A DNA stretch of 44,459 bases from Arthrobacter sp. UM1. GTDB lineage: Bacteria; Actinomycetota; Actinomycetes; Actinomycetales; Micrococcaceae. Position 1 is the stretch's first letter. Every line of letters starts with the position of its first letter. This document shows positions 24,512 through 33,099 of the stretch, piece after piece. Below the pieces are notes generated by a model. The model had not been told where the DNA came from and did not search any database. It saw only the letters and a list, made by a program, of their open reading frames with translations. The position numbers and the translations under genes were made by a program. Location of the stretch: the NCBI RefSeq assembly GCF_020483305.1, contig NZ_JACWAB010000011.1:1-44459 (forward strand), in the 5' to 3' direction.

Positions 24512-26805
24512 TACGCCTCCCCCATGATGGTTTCGTACTCCCGGATCACCCTCTTCACCTCGCGGCCGAGGGCGACGGGGTCCGTGCCGAAGCCGGCGTT
24601 GATGGTGATGTTGATGACCGCGGGCTGGTGCGGAGGGTCTCCCGGCCGTCCGCGGTCCCGGCGGGGCTGCGAGTCCTCATAGCCGGGCTCCGCGCCCGGT
24701 TCCGTCTCCACGCGGAGGGGAACGTACGGGCGGACGCCTGTCTCGACGGCAGCGGTGACAGCGGCAATCTGCTCTTGGAGGGCGGGCATGCCGCCTTTGA
24801 GGCCTCCGACGAAGCCGCCCATGATCGCGAGGCCGGCGGGGATGAGCAGGCGCCGGTCGTAGCTGATGGGGCCCTTGTGCTCGGCGATCCACGGGCCGAT
24901 GCCCTGGATGAAGTCTGCGACCTTGCCCCATGTGTGCTTGAGGCCGGCGAAGAGTCCTTCGATGATCGCTTTGCCGGCGTTGACGAGCAGTCCCCCTACC
25001 CCGCCGAGGGCACGGAGGATCTGCCCGGGCAGGTCGCTAAAGAGCGAGACGACTCCTCGGATGCCGGCTTGGGCGATGGCTCCGAGTGCCCTGAGGGCAC
25101 CGCGTGCGAGGGCGAGGATTCCGTCCCACGCGGAGGAGAGGATCTGGGCTACTCCGGTCCAGGCAAGCTGCCAGTCTCCGGTGAGGAGGCCGGTGAAGAC
25201 CTTAACGATGCCGTGGACGATGCCGAGGACGGATCGGATGACGGCTGCCACGGTCTCGAAGGCCACCGTGACCACGGGGATGAGGTTCTGGACCACGCCG
25301 ACGAGGACGACGCCGAGGATCTCCACGAGCGGCGTGAAGGCCGGAAGCAGGGCGGTGACGGCGGAGCCTACGAGCCCGAAGATGTCGATGACGGGCGGGA
25401 TCACGCTCGATACAAGGTCGAGCAGGATGGGTGCTAGTGAGGTGACGAGCACCGTGGCCACGGGGACCACGGCCTCGAGGATCCCCGAGACGGCAGGGAT
25501 GAGTGCCGACGCTGCACCCTGGAGGGCTGGAAGGGCTGCGCCCGCAAGCTCGCCCAGTGCGGGGCCAAGCTGCCGGGCGAGGCCGCCGACGAGGTCGAGG
25601 ACGCTGCCGACGAGCTCGCCGAGTGCCTGGCGCAGCGGCTCCGAGTGGGCCACGGCGCCGAGGAAGAGCGCGGAGACGATCCCGAGCGGGCTGGCGACGA
25701 GGCCAACGACGCGGGCGAGAGTGCCCAGGTGGCCGAGCAGGGGCGCGATGAGCGGGCCGACGGCAGCGAGCACCGCCTTGAACGGTGTGAAAGCGAGGGC
25801 GACGGCGCCGACGGCGGCCGCCACACCTGCGAGCTGTGTTCCGCCGAGACCGCGGAGAGTGTCTCGGACTCGGCGGACATGATCGCCCAGCCCCGTTAGG
25901 AATGAGGTGGTGCCCAGCACGGCCGCGCCGAGGCCGCTGGAGGGATCGAGGCCGAGTCGTTGGACGAGGTCTACGGGGCTGGCGCTGTCCTTGAGCGCGG
26001 TCACGGCAGCGGCGCCGCGCTGGAGAGCGGGGACCACGGTGCTGTTGACGAGCTTGGCGCCCCGTGTGAGCACGGGCAGGAAGATGCTGGCGATCTGTGT
26101 CTGGACATCGCTCATGGACGCCTTGAAGACCTGCACCTGGTGCGCCCATGTATCGGTTTCCTTGGCGAAGTTGCCGTGGGCGTCTTTGGTCTGCTCCATG
26201 ATGAGCGCGAGGGTGGCTGCCTGGGAGGCTTCTGCGGAGAGCGCGCCTCCGACCTTGCGGAAGCCGAGCTCGGCGGCTTTGGCGTCGATGCGGGCCTGGT
26301 TGAGGCTCACGCCGTAGCGCTCGATGGGGTCGCGCTCGCCCTTGAGTGCAGATGAGAGCGCGCCGACGGCGTCGGCGGTGGTGCCGCCGAACATGGAGGC
26401 GAGGTCGGCGCCGAGGGTGATGAGCTCGTTTGTCTTGGGCGCGAGGGCATCCATGGCGGTGCCGCCGTTCTTCAGCTGCGTCCCGATGAGTGTTCCGAGC
26501 TCGTTGTATTCGTTCTTGGTGAGGCCGAGGGCCGTGGAGGCCGTGTCGGCCCACTTATGGACGGTGGCTGCGTTCTCCTTGAAGACGGTGTCCACGGCGC
26601 CGATGGACTGCTCAAGGTCGCCGGCTTTGGAGATGCCGGCGAGGACGTAGGCGCCGGTGGCGACGGCGGCCGCGCCCACTGCGGCCGCCGTCGCCTTCAT
26701 GCCCTTCTGGAGGGCGCCCGCGGCACGCGAGGATTCCTGCATGCTGCGGATAGCCGAGGTCGCGTCGCCGAGGATCTTGACGGCGAGGATCGCGGACTTA
26801 GCCAT
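24511..26805 (-). CDS. Tail tape measure protein
   Basis: A 764-residue protein. The N terminus (MAKSAILAVKILGDATSA) and the TP901-type core (about 60-250: DLEQSIGAVDTVF, GLTKNEYNELGTLIG, NQARIDAKAAELGF, FAKETDTW) are typical of tape measures. It also has long hydrophobic helices (310-560) and a C-terminal tail. By the usual rule of about 1.5 angstroms per residue, the tail would be roughly 115 nm. It starts inside the frame of the chaperone extension (ATGGCTAA overlap). Confidence 0.93.
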   Translation of the reverse strand: MAKSAILAVKILGDATSAIRSMQESSRAAGALQKGMKATAAAVGAAAVATGAYVLAGISKAGDLEQSIGAVDTVFKENAATVHKWADTASTALGLTKNEYNELGTLIGTQLKNGGTAMDALAPKTNELITLGADLASMFGGTTADAVGALSSALKGERDPIERYGVSLNQARIDAKAAELGFRKVGGALSAEASQAATLALIMEQTKDAHGNFAKETDTWAHQVQVFKASMSDVQTQIASIFLPVLTRGAKLVNSTVVPALQRGAAAVTALKDSASPVDLVQRLGLDPSSGLGAAVLGTTSFLTGLGDHVRRVRDTLRGLGGTQLAGVAAAVGAVALAFTPFKAVLAAVGPLIAPLLGHLGTLARVVGLVASPLGIVSALFLGAVAHSEPLRQALGELVGSVLDLVGGLARQLGPALGELAGAALPALQGAASALIPAVSGILEAVVPVATVLVTSLAPILLDLVSSVIPPVIDIFGLVGSAVTALLPAFTPLVEILGVVLVGVVQNLIPVVTVAFETVAAVIRSVLGIVHGIVKVFTGLLTGDWQLAWTGVAQILSSAWDGILALARGALRALGAIAQAGIRGVVSLFSDLPGQILRALGGVGGLLVNAGKAIIEGLFAGLKHTWGKVADFIQGIGPWIAEHKGPISYDRRLLIPAGLAIMGGFVGGLKGGMPALQEQIAAVTAAVETGVRPYVPLRVETEPGAEPGYEDSQPRRDRGRPGDPPHQPAVINITINAGFGTDPVALGREVKRVIREYETIMGEA

Positions 26806-27219
26806 GTGTTTCGGTCTCCAGAATGTCTAGGGCGGTGACGAGTTCGTCGTGGTTTTTCAGCCAGTGGTCGGCGGGAATGCCGGATCTGAGGGCGAGGACG
26901 ACTGCAGCTCGGTGTACAGATCCGGCTGGGTAGGGTCCGTGAACTGGCCGATTTCGGGTGTCTCGGGGGCCTTCTCGGTGATGCCGGCGTCGATGGACTC
27001 GGCTACGAACTGACTCCACTCAAGGGCGTGCAGCCCGGCTTCTCGGGTCGCGTGCCAGGCCAGGAAGATTGACGCATGGATGGGGGTGGTTTCGAGGCTC
27101 CACCCGTTCGCCCGTGCGCTGACCTCGAACTGGAGCTTGCTCTGCACTCCGACACGGACGCCTTCGAAAATGCGCCCGTCTTTGAGTTCGGCGAACGCCC
27201 ACTGCTTCTTGATGTTCAT
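26798..27219 (-). CDS. Tail assembly chaperone, frameshifted long form (G-T)
   Basis: In the -1 frame relative to the chaperone an open frame runs from about 27019 to the stop at 26798, ending in KNHDELVTALDILETE, and it overlaps the tape measure start. It has no own ribosome binding site, so a -1 frameshift from the upstream frame is the likely expression route. A candidate slippery run is GGCCCCC at 26971-26965; the match is imperfect. The exact slip site is uncertain. Confidence 0.6.
26857..27219 (-). CDS. Tail assembly chaperone, short form
   Basis: A 120-residue acidic protein between the tail tube and tape measure genes, the invariant place of the gpG-like chaperone that keeps the tape measure soluble. 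ATG at 27219 has AAAGGAA upstream. Its frame overlaps a second open frame (next entry) that reaches the tape measure start, which suggests a programmed frameshift as in phage lambda G/GT. Confidence 0.8.
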   Translation of the reverse strand: MNIKKQWAFAELKDGRIFEGVRVGVQSKLQFEVSARANGWSLETTPIHASIFLAWHATREAGLHALEWSQFVAESIDAGITEKAPETPEIGQFTDPTQPDLYTELQSSSPSDPAFPPTTG

Positions 27220-27600
27220 TTAGGTTCCTTTCACTTGGTCGAGGATCTTGACGACGCCTCTCGCGTAGACGCCCACCCATCGGGGCTCACTCGCTTTGGC
27301 TGCGTCGGTGAGGTAGAGGCTTTGGCCGATGCCTCGGGCGGGCCATCCCCAATGGACGGGCCCCGCATAAGGGATGGCCTTGCGGCCGGCGCGGATCGAG
27401 ACGCCGGTCTGTCGTGGTGAGACGCGGATCGATCCGACGAGACGGCCTCGCCGCCGTGGTGTGCGCTGCCGGGCGCCGTCGGCGACGATCTCGCCTACCT
27501 CCCGGTGCAGCGCTTTCAGACGGCTGAGGTCGTCGCCTGCGGCCCTGAGGGTCTTGCGCAGCTGGTAGCCGCCTGCGAACTCGACGAGGGCGCGGGCCAT
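27220..27600 (-). CDS. HK97-gp10-like neck/tail-completion protein
   Basis: A 126-residue protein that resembles the HK97 gp10 group: N-terminal helix (RALVEFAGGYQLRKTLRAAG), KALHREVGEIVADGARQRTPRRRGRL, and a C-terminal beta part with HWGWPARGI. Such proteins close the head-tail joint. Unusually it lies after the tail tube gene and not before it. It starts two bases after the tail tube stop. Confidence 0.72.
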   Translation of the reverse strand: MARALVEFAGGYQLRKTLRAAGDDLSRLKALHREVGEIVADGARQRTPRRRGRLVGSIRVSPRQTGVSIRAGRKAIPYAGPVHWGWPARGIGQSLYLTDAAKASEPRWVGVYARGVVKILDQVKGT

Positions 27601-27602
27601 GG

Positions 27603-28082
27603 TCAGACCGTCGTCGGCGCCGCGAGGCCGACGGTGCTGCGGTTCTCGGTCTTGAGCCAGTCTTCGGTGATCTTCGTGTCGCCGGCGTAGAGGTCGTACA
27701 TGCCGACGCCCTCGAACTCGAAGTCGGAGGTGTTGCGGTCCTTGACCTTGCCTCCGATGGTGAGTTTGTGGACGAGGACCTCGCCGCGGACGGAGAGCTC
27801 GTGCTCGCTGTTCGGCGTGAAGATGAAGGGCACCTTCTTGCCGGAGTGGACGTGGCACCACGCGAGGAAGGATCGCCGGTCGTAGGTCTGGTAGAGCGCG
27901 CCCTTGAGGGTGAACTCCTCGTCTCCGGCGATGCGGTCCCCGGAGAGGACGTCTACGCCCTTCTCGGTCTTGGGCTCGACTGCGCCGGATTCGATGCCGA
28001 CGGCGAACTCGACGGCGTCTCCGACCTTGCCGAGTTTGAGCGAGCCGGGGCCGAGCTTGTGGGATCGGGCTTCGTTGGTCAT
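27603..28082 (-). CDS. Major tail tube protein
   Basis: A 159-residue beta-rich protein (e.g. KVPFIFTPN, SVRGEVLVHKLTIGGKVKD, DFEFEGVGMYD) between the connectors and the chaperone genes, as for siphovirus tail tubes. ATG at 28082 has GGAG six bases before it and overlaps the previous stop (ATGA). It forms the tail lumen by polymerising around the tape measure. Confidence 0.82.
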   Translation of the reverse strand: MTNEARSHKLGPGSLKLGKVGDAVEFAVGIESGAVEPKTEKGVDVLSGDRIAGDEEFTLKGALYQTYDRRSFLAWCHVHSGKKVPFIFTPNSEHELSVRGEVLVHKLTIGGKVKDRNTSDFEFEGVGMYDLYAGDTKITEDWLKTENRSTVGLAAPTTV

Positions 28083-28450
28083 GTCGTGCTCCATTCGTGG
28101 TTGCTGGTAAGGCGGTAGGCGGGCCAACCGGGCCCTTGGACGTCGTGGAAGGTGACCGGCTCAGCCCGGTCGGCCTCGAGGGGGATGCGCAGCGCCTCGA
28201 TGACGGGCATGATCCGGTCGAACGCGGCGTTCGGCTCGGACTCTGGGCCCGCGATGACGAGGACGCTGATCTCGGCTGTGGTGATGTCCCACGTTGTGAA
28301 GTCGAGGGTCGGCGGGTCCGTAAGGACGACGACGCGGCCTTCTGTGAGGTGGAGGGCCGCGCTGCGGGCGTCGTCGATGACCTGGACGTCCTCGATTCCT
28401 GCGGTGTCCAGTGCTGCGCGGAGTCGCTCTGTCATGCGGTGCCAGTTCAT
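28079..28450 (-). CDS. Putative tail terminator/head-tail joining protein
   Basis: A 123-residue protein. The N-terminal helix (TERLRAALDTAGI) plus alternating beta strands and helices (VQVIDDARSA, ISVLVIAGPES, FDRIMPVIEAL) resembles tail terminator (gpU-like) folds. It overlaps both neighbours by four bases (ATGA). The role comes mainly from its position just before the tail tube. Confidence 0.68.
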   Translation of the reverse strand: MNWHRMTERLRAALDTAGIEDVQVIDDARSAALHLTEGRVVVLTDPPTLDFTTWDITTAEISVLVIAGPESEPNAAFDRIMPVIEALRIPLEADRAEPVTFHDVQGPGWPAYRLTSNHEWSTT

Positions 28451-28743
28451 GCGATGACCGGGGCGAGGTAGGGCCGTAGCAGCGGGTAGGCGGCGGTCAT
28501 GGGATCGGTGCGGACCCGCAGCGGCTGCACGTCTGGGCCGTCCAGTCCGACGACGCCCAGCCGGGCCCGCTGCCGGTGGTAGAGGTCCGCGCCGACCTCG
28601 AGGACCGCGCGCGCGAGGATGGCCTCGGGGACGCTCGCTGTGCCGATGTGCTGCGCCACGAGCGTCTCGGCCTGCGCAGCGCAGTCTCTCGTGAGCTCGC
28701 TCTCGGCGGAGAGGCCGAGGTAGGCGTGCAGCTCCATGCTCAT
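28447..28743 (-). CDS. Head-tail connector (gp6-like adaptor)
   Basis: A 98-residue, mostly helical protein (LGLSAESELTRDCAAQAETLVAQHI, ILARAVLEVGADLYHRQRARLG), a shape typical of the HK97 gp6/SPP1 gp15 adaptor that binds under the portal. It overlaps the capsid stop and the next start by four bases each. It ends in LLRPYLAPVIA, as many gp6-like proteins do. Confidence 0.75.
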   Translation of the reverse strand: MSMELHAYLGLSAESELTRDCAAQAETLVAQHIGTASVPEAILARAVLEVGADLYHRQRARLGVVGLDGPDVQPLRVRTDPMTAAYPLLRPYLAPVIA

Positions 28744-30380
28744 CCCTTGAAGTTCACGGGGAGGAGGGCGTCCGGGTGCGGGGTGAGGTGCGCCAGGTAC
28801 CCGTAGACCGCGAAGTCCCGCGAGAGGTTGAGTACGTTGTCGTCCTGCAGCTGGAAGGGCGCCCCGGCGGACTCGCGGACCTGAATCGCGATGGGGTCAT
28901 AGAACATGGCGCGCCCGGTGGTCCCGTGCAGCACGTTGACGGGGACGCGGAGCAGGTCACCCGAGGCCTGCGGGAGGTTCAGCGTGCCGACGATGTTGAC
29001 TCCCTGCCCGGAGACGGTGAGCAGGGGCCGCCCGTCTGTGCCGGCCTCGTGGGCGAGGGCCTTGAACTTGTCCGGGGACAGGGCGAGTGCCTGGAGGTCG
29101 TAGCCACGATCCTCGAAGATGCCGGCAGCATCGACGATGACGTCGATCCAGTCGAAGGCGGAGTTGCCGTCAAGGTCGATGGCAGCTTGTTCCGTGGGGC
29201 TGGACTGGTGGGCGGTGAGCCGCTTGTCGAGCTGCTGGATGGCGTAGGCCTTGGTCGCGGCCTCGGTCTGGCGTGCGTAGGCCAGGGCGAACGCCTCGAA
29301 CAGAGAGGTGAGGGTGCTGGACTCCATGCGGTCGATAACCTGGCGCGAGAGCGTCTCAGCCCCGCCGAAGGTTCGGACCTTGGACGACGCCGCCTCAAGG
29401 GTGAACTTGGCGCCCTTAGCGAGCTCGTCGAGCTGGTTCTCCTGCTCAGCAACGGTCGCCGTGGTCTTGGTCTTGACGTAGTCGAGGGTCATGCCCTTGG
29501 CCGGCAGGGGTGCGCCCGTGAAGCGATTGGTCCAGCGGCGGCGCTCGTTCACCTTGCGGGTGAGATCGCCGATGAAGCCGGGCGCGCCCGCCTTGTCTGC
29601 TGTCGGGATGTTCGCCGTAGTGATGTCGCGGTAGAGGGTCGCGGCCGCCTCGTGACGAGCGTTCTTCGGGTTGGCGATGGCCTGGACGAACTCGCCGAAG
29701 CTGCTGAACTGGGCAGCGCGGGTGAAGATCGCCTCGACCTCGCTGGGCTCGGCGGTGGCGGCAGAGGCAGCGCGGCGCTCGATGTCCTCGAGCTTGGCGG
29801 TAAGGGCGGTCAGGGCGTCGTCATGCTCGGCGCGGGTGATGAGATTCTCGTGGCCCATGGGTGTCTCCTTAGACGTGGTCGATGTGCGGGAACGGGTGGA
29901 TGAGACGGCTGCGGTCTCGTAGGCAGGGAAGGGGACGAGCGAGTACTCGCGGACGCGGATCTTCTCGTGGACGATGAGCGGCACCTCGTCATCGTCGGAG
30001 TGCTCCTCGCGCCACTGGACGGGCTCGAAGCCGACGGAGAGCTTGTCGATGACGCCGTCGGCGAGGAGGGTGCGGACCTCGGCTGCGCGGGTGGTGCGCG
30101 AGAGGGCTGCGGTGATCTCGCGGCCGGCGTCCGTCTCGGCGGCTGCGGTGACGCGCCCGATCGGCTCGTCGTGGCGCCAGAGGATGAGGGCGGCGGCGTC
30201 CTCGTCGTCTGGAACGCAGCCGGGCTCGAAGCGCTCACGGAACCACGGCGTCTCGTAGGTCTCGCCGTAGACGAGGCCGAGGCCGGTGAAGCCGCCGCCG
30301 TCGTCGGAGCGGGTGAGGCGGCCGAGCGCGCGCTGCGCGAGGGCGTTTCCGCGGGTGAGGTCTTCGAGGGTGATGGTCAT
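28740..30380 (-). CDS. Fused prohead protease and major capsid protein (HK97 fold)
   Basis: A 546-residue fusion. Residues 1-160 form a U35 prohead protease with H70 (LWRHDEP), S115 (KLSVGF) and REYSLVPFPAY (144-154). A Ser/Thr-rich linker (160-174) and a coiled-coil delta-like region (180-215) precede the HK97-type capsid domain (about 250-546), which includes MTLDYVKTKTTA and the terminal YLAHLTPHPDALL. ATG at 30380 overlaps the portal stop (ATGA). An internal ATG (M175) at 29858 follows AAGGAG, so free capsid protein of 372 residues may also be made. Normally the protease and capsid are separate genes. Confidence 0.92.
   Translation of the reverse strand: MTITLEDLTRGNALAQRALGRLTRSDDGGGFTGLGLVYGETYETPWFRERFEPGCVPDDEDAAALILWRHDEPIGRVTAAAETDAGREITAALSRTTRAAEVRTLLADGVIDKLSVGFEPVQWREEHSDDDEVPLIVHEKIRVREYSLVPFPAYETAAVSSTRSRTSTTSKETPMGHENLITRAEHDDALTALTAKLEDIERRAASAATAEPSEVEAIFTRAAQFSSFGEFVQAIANPKNARHEAAATLYRDITTANIPTADKAGAPGFIGDLTRKVNERRRWTNRFTGAPLPAKGMTLDYVKTKTTATVAEQENQLDELAKGAKFTLEAASSKVRTFGGAETLSRQVIDRMESSTLTSLFEAFALAYARQTEAATKAYAIQQLDKRLTAHQSSPTEQAAIDLDGNSAFDWIDVIVDAAGIFEDRGYDLQALALSPDKFKALAHEAGTDGRPLLTVSGQGVNIVGTLNLPQASGDLLRVPVNVLHGTTGRAMFYDPIAIQVRESAGAPFQLQDDNVLNLSRDFAVYGYLAHLTPHPDALLPVNFKG
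29856..29870 (-). promoter_or_regulatory. Internal ribosome binding site and start for free capsid protein
   Basis: AAGGAG at 29870-29865 lies six bases before an in-frame ATG at 29858-29856 at the protease-capsid junction. Its strength exceeds that of several gene starts in the operon, suggesting a second translation product. Confidence 0.6.
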
Positions 30381-31555
30381 AGCGCGGCTGTGTCCTTCGC
30401 TGGCTTGTGGGCTTCGATCTGCTTGCGCTGCTCCGTCGTGAGCGGAGGCAGGCCCTCGATCTCGCGTATCTCGTCGGGGGTGCGCCACCCGTCGGCGAGG
30501 GCCGCGTGATGGGCCTTGTAGCGGGTGGTGGTGTCGGGGCGGAGGAGTGCCTCGACGTTGAAGCGGATGTCTTGGCCGAGCGGAGAGACCTCCGTGAGGG
30601 CGCGCTCGATCTTGCGGAGGTAGCCCATGAGGGAGAAGCGGACGAAGCCGAGCCATTCCTGATCGACGTTCGAGTAGGTCATAGAGTTGCCCTCGAGCGT
30701 GACGAGCATGAGGGAGGACGGGATGCCGAAGAGTCGGGCGACCTCGGTCACGGTGAAGGTCCGAAGGTCTAGCAGCTGGGCTTTCGCCGGGTCCGGGGTG
30801 AGCGGGGTGTAGGCGACGTCTCCTCCTATCACCCGGACGCCGGTCAGGTTGTCTGGGTCCGCGGCACTCACGTTCCAGGCTTTTCTGGCCTTGGTTGCGT
30901 CCTCCGGGGTCTTTGCGTACTTGAGCGAGAGCAGGCCGTTTGGCTGCCCCGTGCCTCGGAAGTGGAGCGCTGCGTAGGTGCGGACGTCGAGGGCACCGGT
31001 GATCTCGGCGCGAGCGGCCTGTAGCGGGCCGAGGCCTCGCTCACGGCCGGGGACGCGGAGATAGCGCTTGTGGACGATCTCGGCGGCGGAGTACGTCCGG
31101 CCGCTCCAGGCGTAGGAGACGCGCCGGGTTTGAGGGTCGCGGAGGATCGTCACTTCGTGCGGGGGCAGGACTCGGGCGGCGACGGTGCTTCCGTCCGTGC
31201 CCTGGACTTTGAGGAGGAACAGGTTCCCGTCGAGGGCGAGGGACATGATGCAGTCGGCGGTCCACTCGCTTTGGTCGCAGTCGGGGTCCGGACGGCGGAC
31301 GAGGGCGGGGACGCTGCGCCCCTTGGCGACGACGCCGCCGCGCTCGCATGTGAGTGGGATCTGCTCGGCAGAGGTGGTGAGCACCTGCAGCGCCCGGAAG
31401 ACGGGGATGAGGCCGAGTGCGCCGTCGATGGTGAACTCGGCCCCGATCTCCCTGGATGGCAGCCGGAGGTTGCTGCTCTGGGAGGCGAGCGCAGCGGCGC
31501 GCGCCTGCAGGGCGATGCCGGGGAAGATGCGCTCGAAGAACCTCATGCCGCCCAT
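30377..31555 (-). CDS. Portal protein
   Basis: A 392-residue portal of the HK97/phage_portal family: it forms the dodecameric ring at the packaging vertex. Recognised pieces are the conserved N-terminal region (ALGLIPVFRALQVLTTSAEQIPL), RRPDPDCDQSEW, FRGTGQPNGLLSLKYAKTPED and EVARLFGIPSSLM, near the end of the wing and stem. ATG at 31555 or 31546. The ribosome binding site region (GGGGGC) is inside a perfect hairpin (31562-31595). It overlaps the protease-capsid start by four bases. Confidence 0.92.
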   Translation of the reverse strand: MGGMRFFERIFPGIALQARAAALASQSSNLRLPSREIGAEFTIDGALGLIPVFRALQVLTTSAEQIPLTCERGGVVAKGRSVPALVRRPDPDCDQSEWTADCIMSLALDGNLFLLKVQGTDGSTVAARVLPPHEVTILRDPQTRRVSYAWSGRTYSAAEIVHKRYLRVPGRERGLGPLQAARAEITGALDVRTYAALHFRGTGQPNGLLSLKYAKTPEDATKARKAWNVSAADPDNLTGVRVIGGDVAYTPLTPDPAKAQLLDLRTFTVTEVARLFGIPSSLMLVTLEGNSMTYSNVDQEWLGFVRFSLMGYLRKIERALTEVSPLGQDIRFNVEALLRPDTTTRYKAHHAALADGWRTPDEIREIEGLPPLTTEQRKQIEAHKPAKDTAAL

Positions 31556-31561
31556 GAGAGC

Positions 31562-31595
31562 GCCCCCTTGCCTGTGGTGTCACAGGCAAGGGGGC
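31562..31595. promoter_or_regulatory. Perfect 15-bp hairpin between terminase and portal
   Basis: GCCCCCTTGCCTGTG (31562-31576) pairs perfectly with 31581-31595 around GTGT. It lies seven bases before the portal ATG on the transcribed strand and covers the purine-rich segment that could be its ribosome binding site. No T-run follows, so it may be an attenuator, an mRNA stability element or a translation-control structure. Confidence 0.65.
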
Positions 31596-31626
31596 GGGAG
31601 GTGTGAAGAGGTGACGGGAGGGACGG

Positions 31627-33099
31627 TCAGAGCACGAACGAGACGCCCTCCTCGACCTGCGGGTGTCGCAGCGCGTACAGCGCGACGACGGCCGCGATGA
31701 CGGCAGGCACGGGGCGCGCGCAGTCGTCTCGGGAGATGCGGCGGACGCCGTTCCGCCGGCGGATCTCCAGCGCCGTGACCTGCTCCCGGACCTCGTTGTC
31801 GCCGTCGTGCGCTAGAGGCGCCGGCGAGTCCAGGCCGCGGGCGGATGCGACGGTGTCGAGCAGCTCCTCCGTGGCCTGACCGAACTCGTCCACGGTGAGC
31901 TGCCGGACCTCGTGCCCTTCATCCTCAAGGGTGCGGACGAACCGGCGGACGGGACCGGCCCCATCGGCTGCCAGCTGCCAGCCCTCAGCGGCGGCGAGCT
32001 CGAGGGCCATGGCCAGCAGCCACCCGGTTCCCGGCGCTTGGTGGACGACCTTGAACGAGGGCAGGCCCTCGGCATCGAGCCAGGCGGCGACGAGCGCGGC
32101 GGACTGGTTCTCTGGCGAGACCTCGAGCGCGAGCACGACGTCCGCGCCGTCCGGTGGCGGGGTCAGGCTGCGGGCGAGGTCGTCCCAAGCGGCCATGTCC
32201 ACGAGCATGGCCTCGGAGGCGGAGAGGCGGTTGCCGTATGCGCGGATGAAGGTGGCCAGCTTCTCCGGCGATTCGGCGGCCCGGCGAGCTCGCTGGGCGA
32301 GGGCCTCCTCGGTGATCGTGTTTCCGAGCGCCGGGTGGTAGGTCCACCACGAGGCCGGGTCGAGGGGGTCGAGACCGTCCGCGAGCCCGTAGTCGATGTA
32401 GCAGAGGTCCGGGTCCGTGCCGGCGCGGCCCGTCTCCACGAGGTCGTTCATGAAGTCGGAGCGCAGCGTGCCCATGGTCGAGAACATCCAGACTTGGGCT
32501 TCGGAGCCCCAGGTGATCTGGCCGGGTTCCGCAGCGCCGAGCAGCGCCTCGCCGAGTTCCTTGGTGTAGTGCCAGATCTCGTCAAAGCCGACGAGCGGCG
32601 GGTGTTCGCCGTGCAGCGCCGAGAGTGTCGGTGAGAATCGCGTGATTTCGCACCCGGGTTTTCCGAGGAGCCTGAGGCCTTCCGCACCATTGGAGAGCTT
32701 GGCCTGGAATACGGCTTTCAGCGGGGAGTTTTGGACGAGGTCGATGAGCTCGACCATTCGCTTCCTTGCGTCTTGTCCGGTCTGCGCTGTGAACCAGACG
32801 CTCGCGGGCTTTCCGCGAGTCAGGATGCGGTGCAGCTGGACCGGCCCGTAGAGCGTGGTCTTCCCGGACTGGCGCGGCACGGTGATGAGAACTCGGGCGT
32901 ACCGGTAGAGGCGCACGCTGCGCCCGCTTTGGTCTTTGCCGTTCCGGTATTGGGTGGCGACGGCGATGGCTTTGTGCTGCCAGGGCATGAGGGGGCGGCC
33001 GAGGAGGCGGGCAAGGCGTCCGATCTCCTCGGCCTCGTTCTTCCAGCCCGGCTCTAGCTCGGGGTGGAAGCGCGCAGGGGGCAGGTGTTCCCAGGTCAC
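31627..33099 (-). CDS. Terminase large subunit
   Basis: A 490-residue packaging motor. The ATPase domain has Walker A VPRQSGKT (74-81), Walker B LVGFDE (169-174) and the coupling FSTMGT segment; the C-terminal nuclease domain (about 310-480) includes LALEVSPENQSA and DEFGQA acidic residues. The GTG start overlaps the small-subunit stop (GTGA). It translocates DNA into the head and cuts genome ends, probably at cos given the nearby HNH gene. Confidence 0.93.
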   Translation of the reverse strand: MTWEHLPPARFHPELEPGWKNEAEEIGRLARLLGRPLMPWQHKAIAVATQYRNGKDQSGRSVRLYRYARVLITVPRQSGKTTLYGPVQLHRILTRGKPASVWFTAQTGQDARKRMVELIDLVQNSPLKAVFQAKLSNGAEGLRLLGKPGCEITRFSPTLSALHGEHPPLVGFDEIWHYTKELGEALLGAAEPGQITWGSEAQVWMFSTMGTLRSDFMNDLVETGRAGTDPDLCYIDYGLADGLDPLDPASWWTYHPALGNTITEEALAQRARRAAESPEKLATFIRAYGNRLSASEAMLVDMAAWDDLARSLTPPPDGADVVLALEVSPENQSAALVAAWLDAEGLPSFKVVHQAPGTGWLLAMALELAAAEGWQLAADGAGPVRRFVRTLEDEGHEVRQLTVDEFGQATEELLDTVASARGLDSPAPLAHDGDNEVREQVTALEIRRRNGVRRISRDDCARPVPAVIAAVVALYALRHPQVEEGVSFVL

